Source of the DNA: Achromobacter pestifer
Lineage (GTDB): Bacteria > Pseudomonadota > Gammaproteobacteria > Burkholderiales > Burkholderiaceae_B
Direction: 5' to 3'
Assembly (NCBI RefSeq): GCF_902859625.1
Contig: NZ_CADIJX010000002.1
Span: forward strand, 930,001 to 994,000
Length of the DNA: 64,000 bases
The notes beneath the pieces were generated by a model. That model had not been told where the DNA came from. It worked only from the letters and a program-made list of their open reading frames with translations, and searched no databases. Made by a program: the position numbers and the translations under genes. This document shows positions 42,527 through 51,684 of this stretch, piece after piece; the stretch's first letter is position 1, and every line of letters starts with the position of its first letter.

Positions 42527-42542
42527 GCATTATTAAAGATGC
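42527..42542. promoter_or_regulatory. LysR-type dyad GCAT-N8-ATGC between lysR and GMC gene
   Basis: GCAT and ATGC enclose TATTAAAG, giving a T-N11-A spaced dyad 25 bases from the LysR start. A second small palindrome, AAACCGGTTT, lies at 42547-42556. Both are suitable places for autoregulation and activation of the divergent oxidoreductase gene. Confidence 0.5.
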
Positions 42543-42692
42543 TTATAAACCGGTTTTCAACATTTCATTGGACAGTTTCGGGCCGCTACGCCAGAGTCAT
42601 GCCAGATGCCTGGCGCGCGTACAGACGCCGTAGCCGGGTCGGCTCACCAGGCGGCAGCCCCCAAAGCGCCGCCCACCAGATAAGAAGAGCTT

Positions 42693-44306
42693 ATGGAGAC
42701 ATACGACATCATCATCGTGGGGGCGGGGTCGGCCGGTTGCGTGCTGGCCAACCGCCTGAGCCAGGATCCGGGCACCCGGGTGCTGCTGCTGGAGGCTGGC
42801 GGACGCGATAACTACCATTGGATTCATATTCCGGTGGGATATCTGTATTGCATCGGCAACCCACGCACGGACTGGATGTACCGCACGGTCAAGGAGCCCG
42901 GCCTGGGCGGCCGCTCGCTGATCTATCCGCGGGGCCGCGTGCTGGGCGGATGTTCGTCCATCAACGGCATGATCTACATGCGCGGACAGCGGGAAGACTA
43001 CGAGGATTGGGCGAAGCTGTCGGGCGACCCGGCCTGGAGCTGGGATCAGGTGCTGCCTATTTTCAAGCGCAGCGAGGACTACCATCGCGGCGCCGACGAG
43101 TTTCACGGCGCGGGCGGCGAATGGCGGGTCGAGGCGCAGCGGTTACGGTGGGACATCCTGGAAGCATTCGCGGGCGCCGCCGAACAAGAGGGCATTCCCC
43201 GCGTGCAGGACTTCAATCGTGGCGACAACTTTGGTAGCGGCTATTTTGAAGTGAACCAACGGCGCGGCTGGCGATGGAACACGTCCAAGGCGTTCTTGCG
43301 GCCTGTCGCGAAACGTCCCAATCTGCACGTGATGACGGGCGCGGTGGCCGAGCAACTGGTGTTCGAAGGCAAGCGCTGCGTGGGGGTGCAACTGCGGCGC
43401 AATGGGCAAAGCGTGACCGTGCGCGCAAGCCGAGAAGTGGTGCTGGCGGCGGGGGCGGTCAATACGCCGCATCTGCTGGAGCAGTCGGGCATTGGCGAAC
43501 CTGCCCGCCTGCGTGAAAGCGGCATCGCGCTACGCCATGCCTTGCCCGGCGTGGGCGAGAATCTACAAGACCATCTGCAACTGCGGGTCATCATCAAGGT
43601 CAATGGCGTGAAGACGCTGAACCGCATTGCCTCATCCTGGTGGGGCAAGGCCGGCATCGGCCTGGAATACCTGGTCAACCGCAGTGGCCCGATGAGCATG
43701 GCGCCGTCCCAGCTGGGGGCGTTTGCCAAGTCCGACCCGGGGCAGGCCCGCGCCAATGTCGAATTCCATGTGCAGCCGCTGTCGTTGGGGGCGTTCGGCG
43801 AACCCTTGCATGGCTTTGACGCTTTCACTGCCAGCGTGTGCAATCTGCGGCCGACCTCGCGTGGCAGCATCCATGCACAAGGGCCGGTGGGTTCGCCGGA
43901 GGCGGCCACGCCCGTCATCGCGGCCAACTACCTGAGCACGGAAGCGGATATACAAGTGGCGGCTGATTCGATCCGGCTGGTGCGCCGCATTGCCGCCGCA
44001 CCGGCCTTGCAGCGCTATCAGCCGCAAGAGTGGCTGCCGGGCCCGGCGTACCAGACGGACGAGCAACTGCGCGAAGCCGCCGGCAAGATCGGCACGACCA
44101 TCTTTCACCCGGTGGGCACCTGCGCCATGGGCAAGAACGCCGACAGCGGCGCGGTGGTTGACGCGCGGCTGCGGGTGTTCGGGCTGGAGGGGCTGCGTGT
44201 TGCCGATGCGTCGGTCATGCCGTTGATTACCTCGGGCAATACCAATTCACCGACCATCATGATCGCGGAACGTGCCGCCGACATGATCCGCGAGGACGCT
44301 GCTTAA
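42693..44306 (+). CDS. GMC-family FAD-dependent oxidoreductase (choline dehydrogenase-like)
   Basis: 537 residues. The FAD motif GAGSAGCVLANRL is at residues 10-22, GMC signature 1 is RGRVLGGCSSINGMIYMRG, signature 2 is GAVNTPHLLEQSGIG, and the catalytic His lies in IFHPVGTCAMG with a C-terminal SGNTNSPTIMIAERAADMI. The family oxidises primary alcohols to aldehydes using FAD and a quinone or oxygen as acceptor. It is too common to assign choline. The end overlaps by four bases with the end of the convergent CFA synthase gene. Confidence 0.88.
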   Translation: METYDIIIVGAGSAGCVLANRLSQDPGTRVLLLEAGGRDNYHWIHIPVGYLYCIGNPRTDWMYRTVKEPGLGGRSLIYPRGRVLGGCSSINGMIYMRGQREDYEDWAKLSGDPAWSWDQVLPIFKRSEDYHRGADEFHGAGGEWRVEAQRLRWDILEAFAGAAEQEGIPRVQDFNRGDNFGSGYFEVNQRRGWRWNTSKAFLRPVAKRPNLHVMTGAVAEQLVFEGKRCVGVQLRRNGQSVTVRASREVVLAAGAVNTPHLLEQSGIGEPARLRESGIALRHALPGVGENLQDHLQLRVIIKVNGVKTLNRIASSWWGKAGIGLEYLVNRSGPMSMAPSQLGAFAKSDPGQARANVEFHVQPLSLGAFGEPLHGFDAFTASVCNLRPTSRGSIHAQGPVGSPEAATPVIAANYLSTEADIQVAADSIRLVRRIAAAPALQRYQPQEWLPGPAYQTDEQLREAAGKIGTTIFHPVGTCAMGKNADSGAVVDARLRVFGLEGLRVADASVMPLITSGNTNSPTIMIAERAADMIREDAA

Positions 44307-45490
44307 CGCAGGGACCGGTAGGTGTCCTGACGCTGCGGGTGCGTCAGCATCACCTGCCAGAGCTGCCCCTCGCGCGAGCGGAAGAAACCGGCGCAACACA
44401 TCAGATAGTATTTCCACATGCGGTAGAAGCGTGTGCCGTAGCGCGCTTGCAGCGCGGGCCACGCGCGTTCAAACCGGTCCCACCAGGCCATCAGCGTGCG
44501 GTCGTAGTCGGCGCCGAAGTTATGCCAGTCTTCGATGATGAAGCGGTGTTCGACGGCGGTTGCGATTTCGCGCGCGGAGGGCAACTTGCCGTTGGGGAAC
44601 ACGTAGCGGTCGATCCAGGGATCGGTGCTTTGGCTGGTGGCGGCGATGCCGATCGTGTGCAGCAGGAAGATGCCATCCGGCGCCATCAGGCGTTGCACAT
44701 TTGAAAAGTAAGTGTCGTAGTTCTTGGGGCCGACGTGCTCAAACATGCCGACCGACACCACCTTGTCGAAGCTGCCTTGCAAGTCGCGGTAGTCTTGCAG
44801 CAGGAGTTGCACCGGCAGGCCCTTGACGCGCTCTTGCGCCAGCGCCAGCTGTTCTTTCGACACGGTCACGCCTGTGACGGTGACGCCATAATTTTCGGCG
44901 GCAAACTTGGCCAATCCGCCCCAACCGCAACCGATGTCCAGCAGGGTTTCGCCCGGCTTGAGTTGCAGCTTGCGGCAGATCATGTCCAGCTTGGCCAGTT
45001 GGGCTTCTTCCAGCGTCTTGGCGTTTTCCCAGTAGGCGCAGGAATAGATCATGCGGCTGTCCAGCATGGCTTCAAAGACATCGTTGCCCGCGTCGTAGTG
45101 CTGTTCACCGACCTCAAAGGCCCGGTGCTTGGATTGCAGGTTGAACAGTTTGTGGCGCAGGTGTTCGGCGATCAGTTTGATGCGGGCCACGCCCAGCGCC
45201 GCCGACCCCATGTCCGCGCGCAGCAGGCGGGTGAACAGTTCATCCAACTGGTCGCAATCCCATTCCCCATCCATATAGGACTCGCCCAGCCCCAACGACC
45301 AGCTGGCGAAGACACGTTCGTACATGTGCTTGTCGTGCACCTGGATATCCCAGGGGCGCGTGCCGTTGATCTGCACGTCGGCGCGCGACAGCACGTCCTG
45401 GAGCACTTTGGGCGGTTCGGGGGGCGGGGGGCTGACGGCCGGCGATGAATGATCGGCGGTCAGCGGAGAGACAGGACTGCTTTGCTGCAT
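44303..45490 (-). CDS. cfa: Cyclopropane-fatty-acyl-phospholipid synthase
   Basis: 395 residues. A Pro-rich leader precedes the conserved DVQINGTRPWDIQVHD, the helical lipid-binding part (LGLGESYMDGEWDC), the SAM-binding motif LLDIGCGWGG and the active-site region QHYDAGNDVFEAML with the downstream FPNGKLPS. Uses SAM to convert cis double bonds in membrane phospholipids to cyclopropane rings, commonly in stationary phase or acid stress. The length is slightly above E. coli Cfa because of the N-terminal leader. Confidence 0.92.
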   Translation of the reverse strand: MQQSSPVSPLTADHSSPAVSPPPPEPPKVLQDVLSRADVQINGTRPWDIQVHDKHMYERVFASWSLGLGESYMDGEWDCDQLDELFTRLLRADMGSAALGVARIKLIAEHLRHKLFNLQSKHRAFEVGEQHYDAGNDVFEAMLDSRMIYSCAYWENAKTLEEAQLAKLDMICRKLQLKPGETLLDIGCGWGGLAKFAAENYGVTVTGVTVSKEQLALAQERVKGLPVQLLLQDYRDLQGSFDKVVSVGMFEHVGPKNYDTYFSNVQRLMAPDGIFLLHTIGIAATSQSTDPWIDRYVFPNGKLPSAREIATAVEHRFIIEDWHNFGADYDRTLMAWWDRFERAWPALQARYGTRFYRMWKYYLMCCAGFFRSREGQLWQVMLTHPQRQDTYRSLR

Positions 45491-45808
45491 ACGGACTCCA
45501 TATCAATTTTGGGATGACTGATCTGGCAACGCTTGAAGCTTATTACTCTCGTCCTAACTGGCGGGCAACTCCAATTTAATGATTGGATCGGCCCGATAGG
45601 CAACGGCAATTCCCTGCCGCGCCGCAGGTACGTTAAAGAGGATGGGCTTGATCGTAGCGAGGCGCGGGCGGAGTGTCCAGCGCGAGAGCAGGGGGGCGGC
45701 TGGGCATCCACACTCGCATGCCCTTCAGGTGATTGTTCACCTGGCACGATTACACTAGTCCGCCCAGTGCGCCGCCGTTCGGGCCGCGCCGACCCGTGGA
45801 GTATTTTG
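45491..45808. other. 318-base gap between divergent cfa and hydrolase genes
   Basis: No gene is supported here. It holds the promoters of both neighbours and one perfect inverted repeat, CAGGTGA-TTGT-TCACCTG (45726-45743), about 65 bases before the hydrolase start, followed by TTACACT that may be part of a -10 element. The reading frame upstream of 45809 stays open but lacks a start with a ribosome site. Confidence 0.5.
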
Positions 45809-46744
45809 ATGGTGGACGCCAGCCTGCAACCCCGTTTGGACTTCGTCACCTGCGCCAGCCCGGCTGGTTTGCACCGCATGGCGTACTGGGAGTGGGGCGA
45901 CCCGGCCAATGATCAGGTGTTGCTCTGCGTCCACGGACTGACCCGCAGCGGGCGCGACTTCGACGCGCTGGCACGCCGGTTGGCTGGGCGCTATCGGGTG
46001 GTCTGCCCCGATGTGGTGGGACGCGGCCGGTCGGACTGGCTGGCCAATCCCGCGTTCTATACCGTGCCGCAATACGTGTCCGACATGGTCACGCTGGTGG
46101 CGCGCTTGCGGCCGGGGCGGCTGGCCTGGGTGGGTACGTCGATGGGCGGACTGATCGGCATGGCGTTGTCGGGCGCCGCCGCGTTCGCGGGCGCCATGCA
46201 GGCCATGCGTCCACACGCGGGCATGTTGCCGCCCGGGCAAGGTATTCATCTGGATAAGCTGGTGTTGAACGATGTGGGCCCCCGGCTGGAAACGGGCGCC
46301 TTGTCGCGCATTGGCCAGTATGTGGGCGAACCGGGCGAATTCGCCACGTTCGAGGAAGCCGTGGCCACCATGCGCGCCAATTCCCAGACCTTCGGGCCGC
46401 ATACCGATGCGCAATGGGCGGACCTGGCTCAATACCTGTATCCGGAGTACGGCGGCAAATGGGTCAAGCATTACGATCTGGCACTGGCCCAGCCGCTGGC
46501 GGCCCAGACCCCCGAGGAACTGGCTGCCGGCGAGCAGATCCTGTGGCGTTCCTATGACGCAGTGGCGTGCCCGGTGCTGATCGTGCGAGGCGAACTGTCC
46601 GACCTGTTGACGCGCGCCACCGTGGACGAAATGCTCGAGCGCAACCCGCGCGCCCAGGCGCTGGAAGTGCCCGGCGTGGGGCACGCGCCGACGCTGATCT
46701 CCGACAGCCAGGTGGACCCGGTCGCGGCCTTCCTGCTGGCCTGA
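45809..46744 (+). CDS. Alpha/beta-hydrolase family protein
   Basis: 311 residues from ATG 45809, with GGAG eight bases before it. Oxyanion-hole segment LLCVHGLTRSGRDF at residues 38-51, nucleophile Ser111 in VGTSMGG, catalytic His in VPGVGHAPTL close to the C-terminus. A cap region covers about residues 120-230. Substrate unknown; closest in layout to bacterial carboxylesterases and hydrolases of the MhpC type. It runs in the same direction as the PHP and greB genes, with separate gaps. Confidence 0.85.
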   Translation: MVDASLQPRLDFVTCASPAGLHRMAYWEWGDPANDQVLLCVHGLTRSGRDFDALARRLAGRYRVVCPDVVGRGRSDWLANPAFYTVPQYVSDMVTLVARLRPGRLAWVGTSMGGLIGMALSGAAAFAGAMQAMRPHAGMLPPGQGIHLDKLVLNDVGPRLETGALSRIGQYVGEPGEFATFEEAVATMRANSQTFGPHTDAQWADLAQYLYPEYGGKWVKHYDLALAQPLAAQTPEELAAGEQILWRSYDAVACPVLIVRGELSDLLTRATVDEMLERNPRAQALEVPGVGHAPTLISDSQVDPVAAFLLA

Positions 46745-46814
46745 CTGTCCGCCCCGCGATTATGGGGACGGCCCGGCGCTATCCACGCTGCCGGGCCTTC
46801 TCTACAATAGCCCC

Positions 46815-47660
46815 ATGACATCGCCCACCCTGAACATCGATCTGCATTGCCATTCCACCGTCTCGGACGGCGCGCTAGCGCCCCGCGATGTGGCGCAGCG
46901 CGCGCACGCCAACGGCGTGGACGTCTGGGCATTGACCGATCATGACGAGGTGGGCGGCTTGGCCGAAGCCGCCAGCATGGCTCAGGAGCTGGGCATGCGC
47001 TTTGCCACCGGGGTCGAGATCTCGGTGACGTGGGCCGGCCTGACGGTACACATCGTGGGCTTGCGCTTTGACCCTGCAAACACGGCCTTGGTCGAAGGTC
47101 TGCGCAAGACCCGGTCAGGGCGTGCCGAGCGTGCCAAGCGCATCGGCGAACGCCTGGCGGACATGGGCATGCCAGGCGCCTACGAAGGCGCGTTGCCGTT
47201 CGCGGGCAATCCGGAACTGATCAGCCGCACGCACTTCGCGCGCTATCTGGTCGAAGCCGGTTACTGCCCCGATGTGCAAACCGTGTTCACAAAGCACTTG
47301 GGCGATGACCGCCCCGGCCATGTGCCCATGCAATGGGCCACGTTGGCCGAAGCCGTGGGCTGGATCCGTGGCGCAGGCGGCCTGGCCGTCATTGCGCACC
47401 CGGGTCGCTATAAATACACCCCGCTGCAATTTGCCGCGCTGTTCGACGAATTCCTGCAACTTGGGGGCGTGGGCATCGAGGTCAACACGGGCAGCCACAC
47501 CGCCGAGGAAGCCCGCCAATACGCTGAGGTCGCGCGCCGTTATGGTTTTCTGGCCTCGCGCGGTTCGGATTTCCATAGTCCCAAGGAAAGCCGGATGGAC
47601 CTGGGCCGTTTGCCGCCGCTGCCGTCCGACTTGAAGCCGGTCTGGCACGACTGGTTCTGA
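46815..47660 (+). CDS. rnm: PHP-domain phosphoesterase, RNase AM / 3',5'-nucleoside bisphosphate phosphatase type
   Basis: 281 residues. Metal-binding motifs: DLHCHSTVSDG at residues 9-19, LTDHDEVGG at 40-48, GVEISVTW, AHPGRYK and SDFHSP near the C-terminus. This is the YciV/TrpH group, whose E. coli member trims the 5' ends of 5S, 16S and 23S rRNA and hydrolyses pAp. It precedes greB in several betaproteobacteria; here they are 68 bases apart. Confidence 0.88.
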   Translation: MTSPTLNIDLHCHSTVSDGALAPRDVAQRAHANGVDVWALTDHDEVGGLAEAASMAQELGMRFATGVEISVTWAGLTVHIVGLRFDPANTALVEGLRKTRSGRAERAKRIGERLADMGMPGAYEGALPFAGNPELISRTHFARYLVEAGYCPDVQTVFTKHLGDDRPGHVPMQWATLAEAVGWIRGAGGLAVIAHPGRYKYTPLQFAALFDEFLQLGGVGIEVNTGSHTAEEARQYAEVARRYGFLASRGSDFHSPKESRMDLGRLPPLPSDLKPVWHDWF

Positions 47661-47728
47661 CGCGGGCGGCACGCGCCGCCCATCCTGCTAGCCATTGACT
47701 GTGATCGCGCCCTTGCGGCGCATGCGCC

Positions 47729-48277
47729 ATGAACAAAGCCTTTGTTAAAGAGTCCGATAACGAGGACGACGACGATCTGCCGCAAGCCCAGGCGCTGCCG
47801 GCAGGCACCAAGAACTACATCACCCCCGAAGGCTACGAACGCCTGCGCGGAGAGCTGACGCACCTGATGAACGTGGAGCGTCCGTCCGTCGTGCAAATCG
47901 TGTCATGGGCGGCGTCCAACGGCGACCGCTCTGAAAACGGCGACTACCTCTATGGCAAGAAGCGCCTGCGCGAGATCGACCGCCGCATGCGTTTCCTGAC
48001 CAAGCGGCTGGACATTGCCGAAGTGGTCGATCCGGCCTTGCAGCCCAACCGCGATCAGGTTTTCTTCGGCGCCACGGTGCTGTATTCGGACAAGGCCGGC
48101 GAAGACCACAAAGTCACGATCGTTGGCGTGGACGAAGCCGAGCCGCTGGCCGGCAAGATCAGCTGGATCTCGCCGGTGGCGCGCGCACTGATCAAGGCCA
48201 GGGAAGGGGACACGGTCGTGCTGCGCACGCCGGGCGGCATCGAAGAGCTGGATATCCTGGAAGTCAGCTACCCGTAA
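47729..48277 (+). CDS. greB: Transcription elongation factor GreB
   Basis: 182 residues. The N-terminal coiled coil contains YITPEGYERLRGELTHL and the tip NGDRSENGDYLYGKKRLREID with the acidic residues that enter the RNA polymerase secondary channel; the C-terminal domain has TIVGVDEAEP and ISWISPVARALI. NGDRSEN-DY-YGKK is characteristic of GreB rather than GreA. An acidic N-terminal extension (SDNEDDDD) is notable. It rescues backtracked RNA polymerase by stimulating transcript cleavage. Confidence 0.94.
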   Translation: MNKAFVKESDNEDDDDLPQAQALPAGTKNYITPEGYERLRGELTHLMNVERPSVVQIVSWAASNGDRSENGDYLYGKKRLREIDRRMRFLTKRLDIAEVVDPALQPNRDQVFFGATVLYSDKAGEDHKVTIVGVDEAEPLAGKISWISPVARALIKAREGDTVVLRTPGGIEELDILEVSYP

Positions 48278-48308
48278 TTCGTGGCCAGGCGGCTAGCGGG
48301 ATTTCGGA

Positions 48309-48487
48309 CGTAGGATGGGTGTAGCGCGAGAGGTTCTAAAGAAGAACGCCCGCGCTCAGCGCGCGCAACCCATCAAGCAGCGCCGCAATTTCTTTGCCAT
48401 TCACAATGCAAGCGGCGCCTGATGGGTTGCGCGCGCTGCAACGCCCGTGCATTTATGGCGGCCTTCTCGCGCTACACCCATCCTACG
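48309..48487. repeat. 179-bp nested palindromic element (MITE/REP-like)
   Basis: Outer arms of 23 bp (48309-48331 and 48465-48487, starting CGTAGGATGGGTGTAGC) and inner arms of 18 bp (48358-48375 and 48420-48437, ending CGCAACCCATCA) are perfect complements; a third 7-bp pair, GCGCCGC with GCGGCGC, lies inside. The GTAGGATGGGT...CGCAACCCATC theme is a dispersed repeat seen in many proteobacteria. The interval 48488-48606 has three short CATTCGGCG-like repeats and no gene. Confidence 0.85.
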
Positions 48488-48606
48488 AATTGCGGGTCGC
48501 CGGGCGCCGGTCGCCATTCGGCGGCCCTGTCGTTCGGCGACCTCGCCATTCGGCGATCCCGCCCATCACCAAACCCCACCCTTCAGCAAATCCCACCCCC
48601 AAAAGG

Positions 48607-48639
48607 AAACAGGCGCCAGCTTGTGGCCGGCGCCTGTTT
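48607..48639. terminator. Bidirectional terminator between greB and the TRAP operon
   Basis: AAACAGGCGCC (48607-48617) and GGCGCCTGTTT (48629-48639) pair perfectly over 11 bp around an 11-base loop. A/T ends on both sides give short U-tracts in either direction, suitable for the convergent greB and dctP genes. Confidence 0.75.
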
Positions 48640-48724
48640 GGTTGGGAGGGCTCTAACGTCCCTGCCTCGGTGTGGCGGCTTGCGCCGTCGTTCCCCTGGG
48701 GCTTGCTGCTAATTCAAATTTCGC

Positions 48725-49753
48725 TTATTTCTTGCGCGCCGCGATCGACTTTTCGGCCATGTTGACCAGGTCTTCGCCGATCTGCTTCTTCCACTTGTCG
48801 TAGACGGGCTGGGTGACCTTGGCGAAGGCGTCATGTTCGGCTGGGGTCAGGGACGTCACGGTGACGCCGTGGCCCGCGATTTCCTTCAGCAGCGACGGAT
48901 CTTCGGGTGTGACGCCCTTGCGTGCGATCACGATTTGCTGCTTGCCGGCGTCAAGCGCGGCCTGGCGCACGATGTCGCGGTCCTTTTCCGACCAGGAATT
49001 CCAGACTTCGCGATTGACCACGAAGATCAGCGGGTCGGCCACGTAGTTCCAGAGCGTCAGGTACTTCTGGCCCACGGTGTACAGCTTGGAGCCCGTGTAG
49101 ATGGACAGGGGGTTTTCCTGGCCGTCCACCGCGCCGCTGGCGAGCGCCGGCTGCGCGTCGGCCCAGCTCATTTGCGTGGGGTTGGCGCCCAGCGCCGTGA
49201 ACGTGTCGATGTACAGCGGCGAACCCACCACGCGCAGCTTCATGCCCTTCATGTCTTCGGGCTTCTTGATTTCGCGCTTGGAGTTGCTGAGCTGGCGGTA
49301 GCCGTTCTCGCCCCAGGCCAGCGGCACCACGCCCGCCTTTTCGATCAGCTTGAACATTTCGCGGCCCACGTCGCCTTGCACCAAGGCGTCGATGGCGGCG
49401 TAATCAGGCATCAGGAAGGGCAGCGAGAACAGGTTCAATTGTTTGACCTGCGGCGACCAATTGATGGTCGAGCCCACCGCCATGTCGATCACACCTTGGC
49501 GGATGGCGGTGAATTCGCGCGTCTGGTCGCCCTGGACCAGCGAGGTGCCGGGATAGACCTTGATGTTGATGCGGCCCTGGGTGCGTTCGCGGACCAGGTT
49601 GGACCAGATCTCGGCGCCCTGGCCCCACGGGAAGGTGGTGCCCACGACGATGGACAGCTTGTATTCGGGTTTGTAGTTCTGCGCATGCGCGGGCGCCATG
49701 CCGACCACGGCGGCGGCGCAAAATGCGGCACCGATCAGGTTGCGGAAGTTCAT
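48725..49753 (-). CDS. TRAP transporter substrate-binding protein (DctP), second system
   Basis: 342 residues with a signal peptide ending at PAHAQ. DctP features: SIVVGTTFPWGQGAEIW, NIKVYPGTSLVQGDQ, the carboxylate-binding Arg in LRVVGSPLYIDTF, and VDGQENPLSIY. It is the last gene of the dctQ-dctM-dctP set. No catabolic enzyme or regulator is adjacent, so the ligand cannot be inferred. Confidence 0.93.
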   Translation of the reverse strand: MNFRNLIGAAFCAAAVVGMAPAHAQNYKPEYKLSIVVGTTFPWGQGAEIWSNLVRERTQGRINIKVYPGTSLVQGDQTREFTAIRQGVIDMAVGSTINWSPQVKQLNLFSLPFLMPDYAAIDALVQGDVGREMFKLIEKAGVVPLAWGENGYRQLSNSKREIKKPEDMKGMKLRVVGSPLYIDTFTALGANPTQMSWADAQPALASGAVDGQENPLSIYTGSKLYTVGQKYLTLWNYVADPLIFVVNREVWNSWSEKDRDIVRQAALDAGKQQIVIARKGVTPEDPSLLKEIAGHGVTVTSLTPAEHDAFAKVTQPVYDKWKKQIGEDLVNMAEKSIAARKK

Positions 49754-49805
49754 GTGATGTCTCCTCTCTCTGCGAGTGTGTCTGTTGTTGTGTTGAGATC
49801 CAGCA

Positions 49806-49861
49806 CTTCGATAACCTAGCTTCGATAATCCAGCTTCGATAACCCTGCTTCAATAACCCAG
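49806..49861. repeat. 14-bp tandem repeat, four copies, at the 3' end of dctM
   Basis: Units start at 49806, 49820, 49834 and 49848 and read CTTCGATAACCTAG, CTTCGATAATCCAG, CTTCGATAACCCTG and CTTCAATAACCCAG. The last unit contains the dctM stop codon and its final sense codons on the minus strand, so the array probably arose by slippage duplication of the gene end. It sits in the dctM-dctP spacer of the mRNA. Confidence 0.9.
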
Positions 49862-51148
49862 CTTGTTCGGCAACCACAGCGCCAGTTGCGGGAACACCAG
49901 CACCGCCACCAGCACCAGGAACATGGCCCCCAGCAGCCACACCACCCAACGCACCGTGGACTCCATCGGCACGCGCGCGATGCGGCACGACACCATCAGG
50001 TTCACGGCCAGCGGCGGGGTGAACTGGCCCAAGGCCACCTTCAAGGTCAGGATCACGCCGAACCACACCGGATCCCAGCCATAGGCGTTGGCGATCGGCA
50101 TCAGCAGCGGCACGAAAATCAGGAAGATCGAGATGCCGTCCAGGAACATGCCCACCGTCATCAGCAGCAGGATCAAGAGCGACAGCACGCCCCATTCGCC
50201 CAGGCCGGAATTGACGATGGCGTTGGTGATCGGGTCGATGACGCTAAGCGTGGACAAGGCCCAGGCGAAGATGCCGGCCAGCGTCACCACCAGCATGATG
50301 ACGGCGGATAGTTCGGCGGCTTCGCGCAGAATCTTGTACAGGTCGCGGAATTTGATCGTGCGGTGAATGAAGCCGCCCACGAACAAGCCGTAGAACACGG
50401 CAACGACGGCCGCTTCGGTGGGCGTGAACCAGCCCATGCGCATGCCGCCCAGGATCAGCACCGGCGCGGCCAGGCCCCAGGACGCTTCGCGCAGGCTGGC
50501 CCAGAAGGGCGGACGCGGCAAGTGGGCTTCCAGCGCGCCCATCTTGTACTTGCGCGACAGCCACACGGCGGGAATGATCAGCGCGAAGCCGGCCAGGACG
50601 CCCGGGATCATGCCGGCGGCAAACAGCGCGGGAACCGACGCGCCCGGCACCAGCACCGAATAGATGATGAAGGCCACGGACGGGGGGATCAGAATGTCGG
50701 TGGCGGCGCCCGCGGCAACCACGGCGGCGGAGAACGAACCTGGATAGCCCGCACGCGACATGGCCGTGATCATCACGGCGCCCACGGCCGCCGCGCACGC
50801 CGGGCCGGAACCCGAGATGCCGCCCAGGAACATGGCCACTGCGATCGACACCAACGGCAGCATGCCCGGGCCACGGCCCACGATGGCGATGGCGAAATCC
50901 ACCAGCCGCTTGGCCACGCCCGAGCGGTCGAAGATGGAGCCGACCAGCACGAACATGGGGATGGCCAGCAGCGGGTACTTGGCCAGGCCCGCGTAGAAAT
51001 TCTGCGGCACGGTCAACAGGCCATACCAGGGCGTGTCCAGGTTGGACAGCACGATTGCGACAGTGCCGCCAATGCCCAGCGCCACGCCGACGGGCACGCC
51101 GATCAGCATCAGGACGATGAAGACCACGAAGAGCAGGGTGGCGATCAT
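49850..51148 (-). CDS. TRAP transporter large permease (DctM), second system
   Basis: 432 residues from ATG 51148, overlapping the dctQ stop (ATGA). About eleven to twelve helices; conserved stretches are FVVFIVLMLIGVPVGVALGI, YPLLAIPMFVLVGSIFDRSG, GGISGSGPACAAAVGAVMI and GQFTPPLAVNLMVSC. With DctQ it forms the sodium-coupled membrane part. The end of the gene lies in the 14-bp repeat array. Confidence 0.93.
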   Translation of the reverse strand: MIATLLFVVFIVLMLIGVPVGVALGIGGTVAIVLSNLDTPWYGLLTVPQNFYAGLAKYPLLAIPMFVLVGSIFDRSGVAKRLVDFAIAIVGRGPGMLPLVSIAVAMFLGGISGSGPACAAAVGAVMITAMSRAGYPGSFSAAVVAAGAATDILIPPSVAFIIYSVLVPGASVPALFAAGMIPGVLAGFALIIPAVWLSRKYKMGALEAHLPRPPFWASLREASWGLAAPVLILGGMRMGWFTPTEAAVVAVFYGLFVGGFIHRTIKFRDLYKILREAAELSAVIMLVVTLAGIFAWALSTLSVIDPITNAIVNSGLGEWGVLSLLILLLMTVGMFLDGISIFLIFVPLLMPIANAYGWDPVWFGVILTLKVALGQFTPPLAVNLMVSCRIARVPMESTVRWVVWLLGAMFLVLVAVLVFPQLALWLPNKLGY

Positions 51149-51684
51149 GCGGCGTCCTTCACACCGTTTCGCACCAGGCGGCGGATCGTGCCCACCGTGC
51201 GCAGCGAGATCGCGGCCGCCATCACGGGCAGCCAGATCGAATACCACCAGGTCGGCACGCCGATCGCGGGGGAGGTCTCTTCGTAAACGAATTCGTCCGT
51301 GACAAGCTTTACCGACAGCACGGTCAGCAACAGGAAGAATGCCAGCACGCAGCTGTTTGAAATCAGCGCCATGATGTACTGGCGGCGCGGCGAGCCGTTG
51401 TCCGCCAGGATCTCGATGCGGATGTGGTGGTTGCGCACAAAGGCCACGCTGCCGCCCGCCATCGTCAGCACGATCAACAGGAACACCGAGATTTCTTCTG
51501 TCCACGCAAACGACTGGTCGGTGAAATAGCGCACCAGCACGTTCATGAAGGTGATCAGGGCCAGGACGGCCAGCAAGATCACGGCCAGCCAGTCTTCGAT
51601 GGCCAGCGGCACCTTTACGGCGGGATCTGCTTCAACGGGGATGATCGGTTCGACGGGCTCGACAGGGGCTTCGGGGCGGGACAT
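51145..51684 (-). CDS. TRAP transporter small permease (DctQ), second system
   Basis: 179 residues with an acidic, Pro-rich N-terminus and four membrane helices. The DctQ motif is NVLVRYFTDQSFAWTEEIS near residue 48, followed by RNHHIRIEIL. First gene of the dctQMP operon. Its promoter must lie in the 51685-52040 interval shared with purL. Confidence 0.92.
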   Translation of the reverse strand: MSRPEAPVEPVEPIIPVEADPAVKVPLAIEDWLAVILLAVLALITFMNVLVRYFTDQSFAWTEEISVFLLIVLTMAGGSVAFVRNHHIRIEILADNGSPRRQYIMALISNSCVLAFFLLLTVLSVKLVTDEFVYEETSPAIGVPTWWYSIWLPVMAAAISLRTVGTIRRLVRNGVKDAA

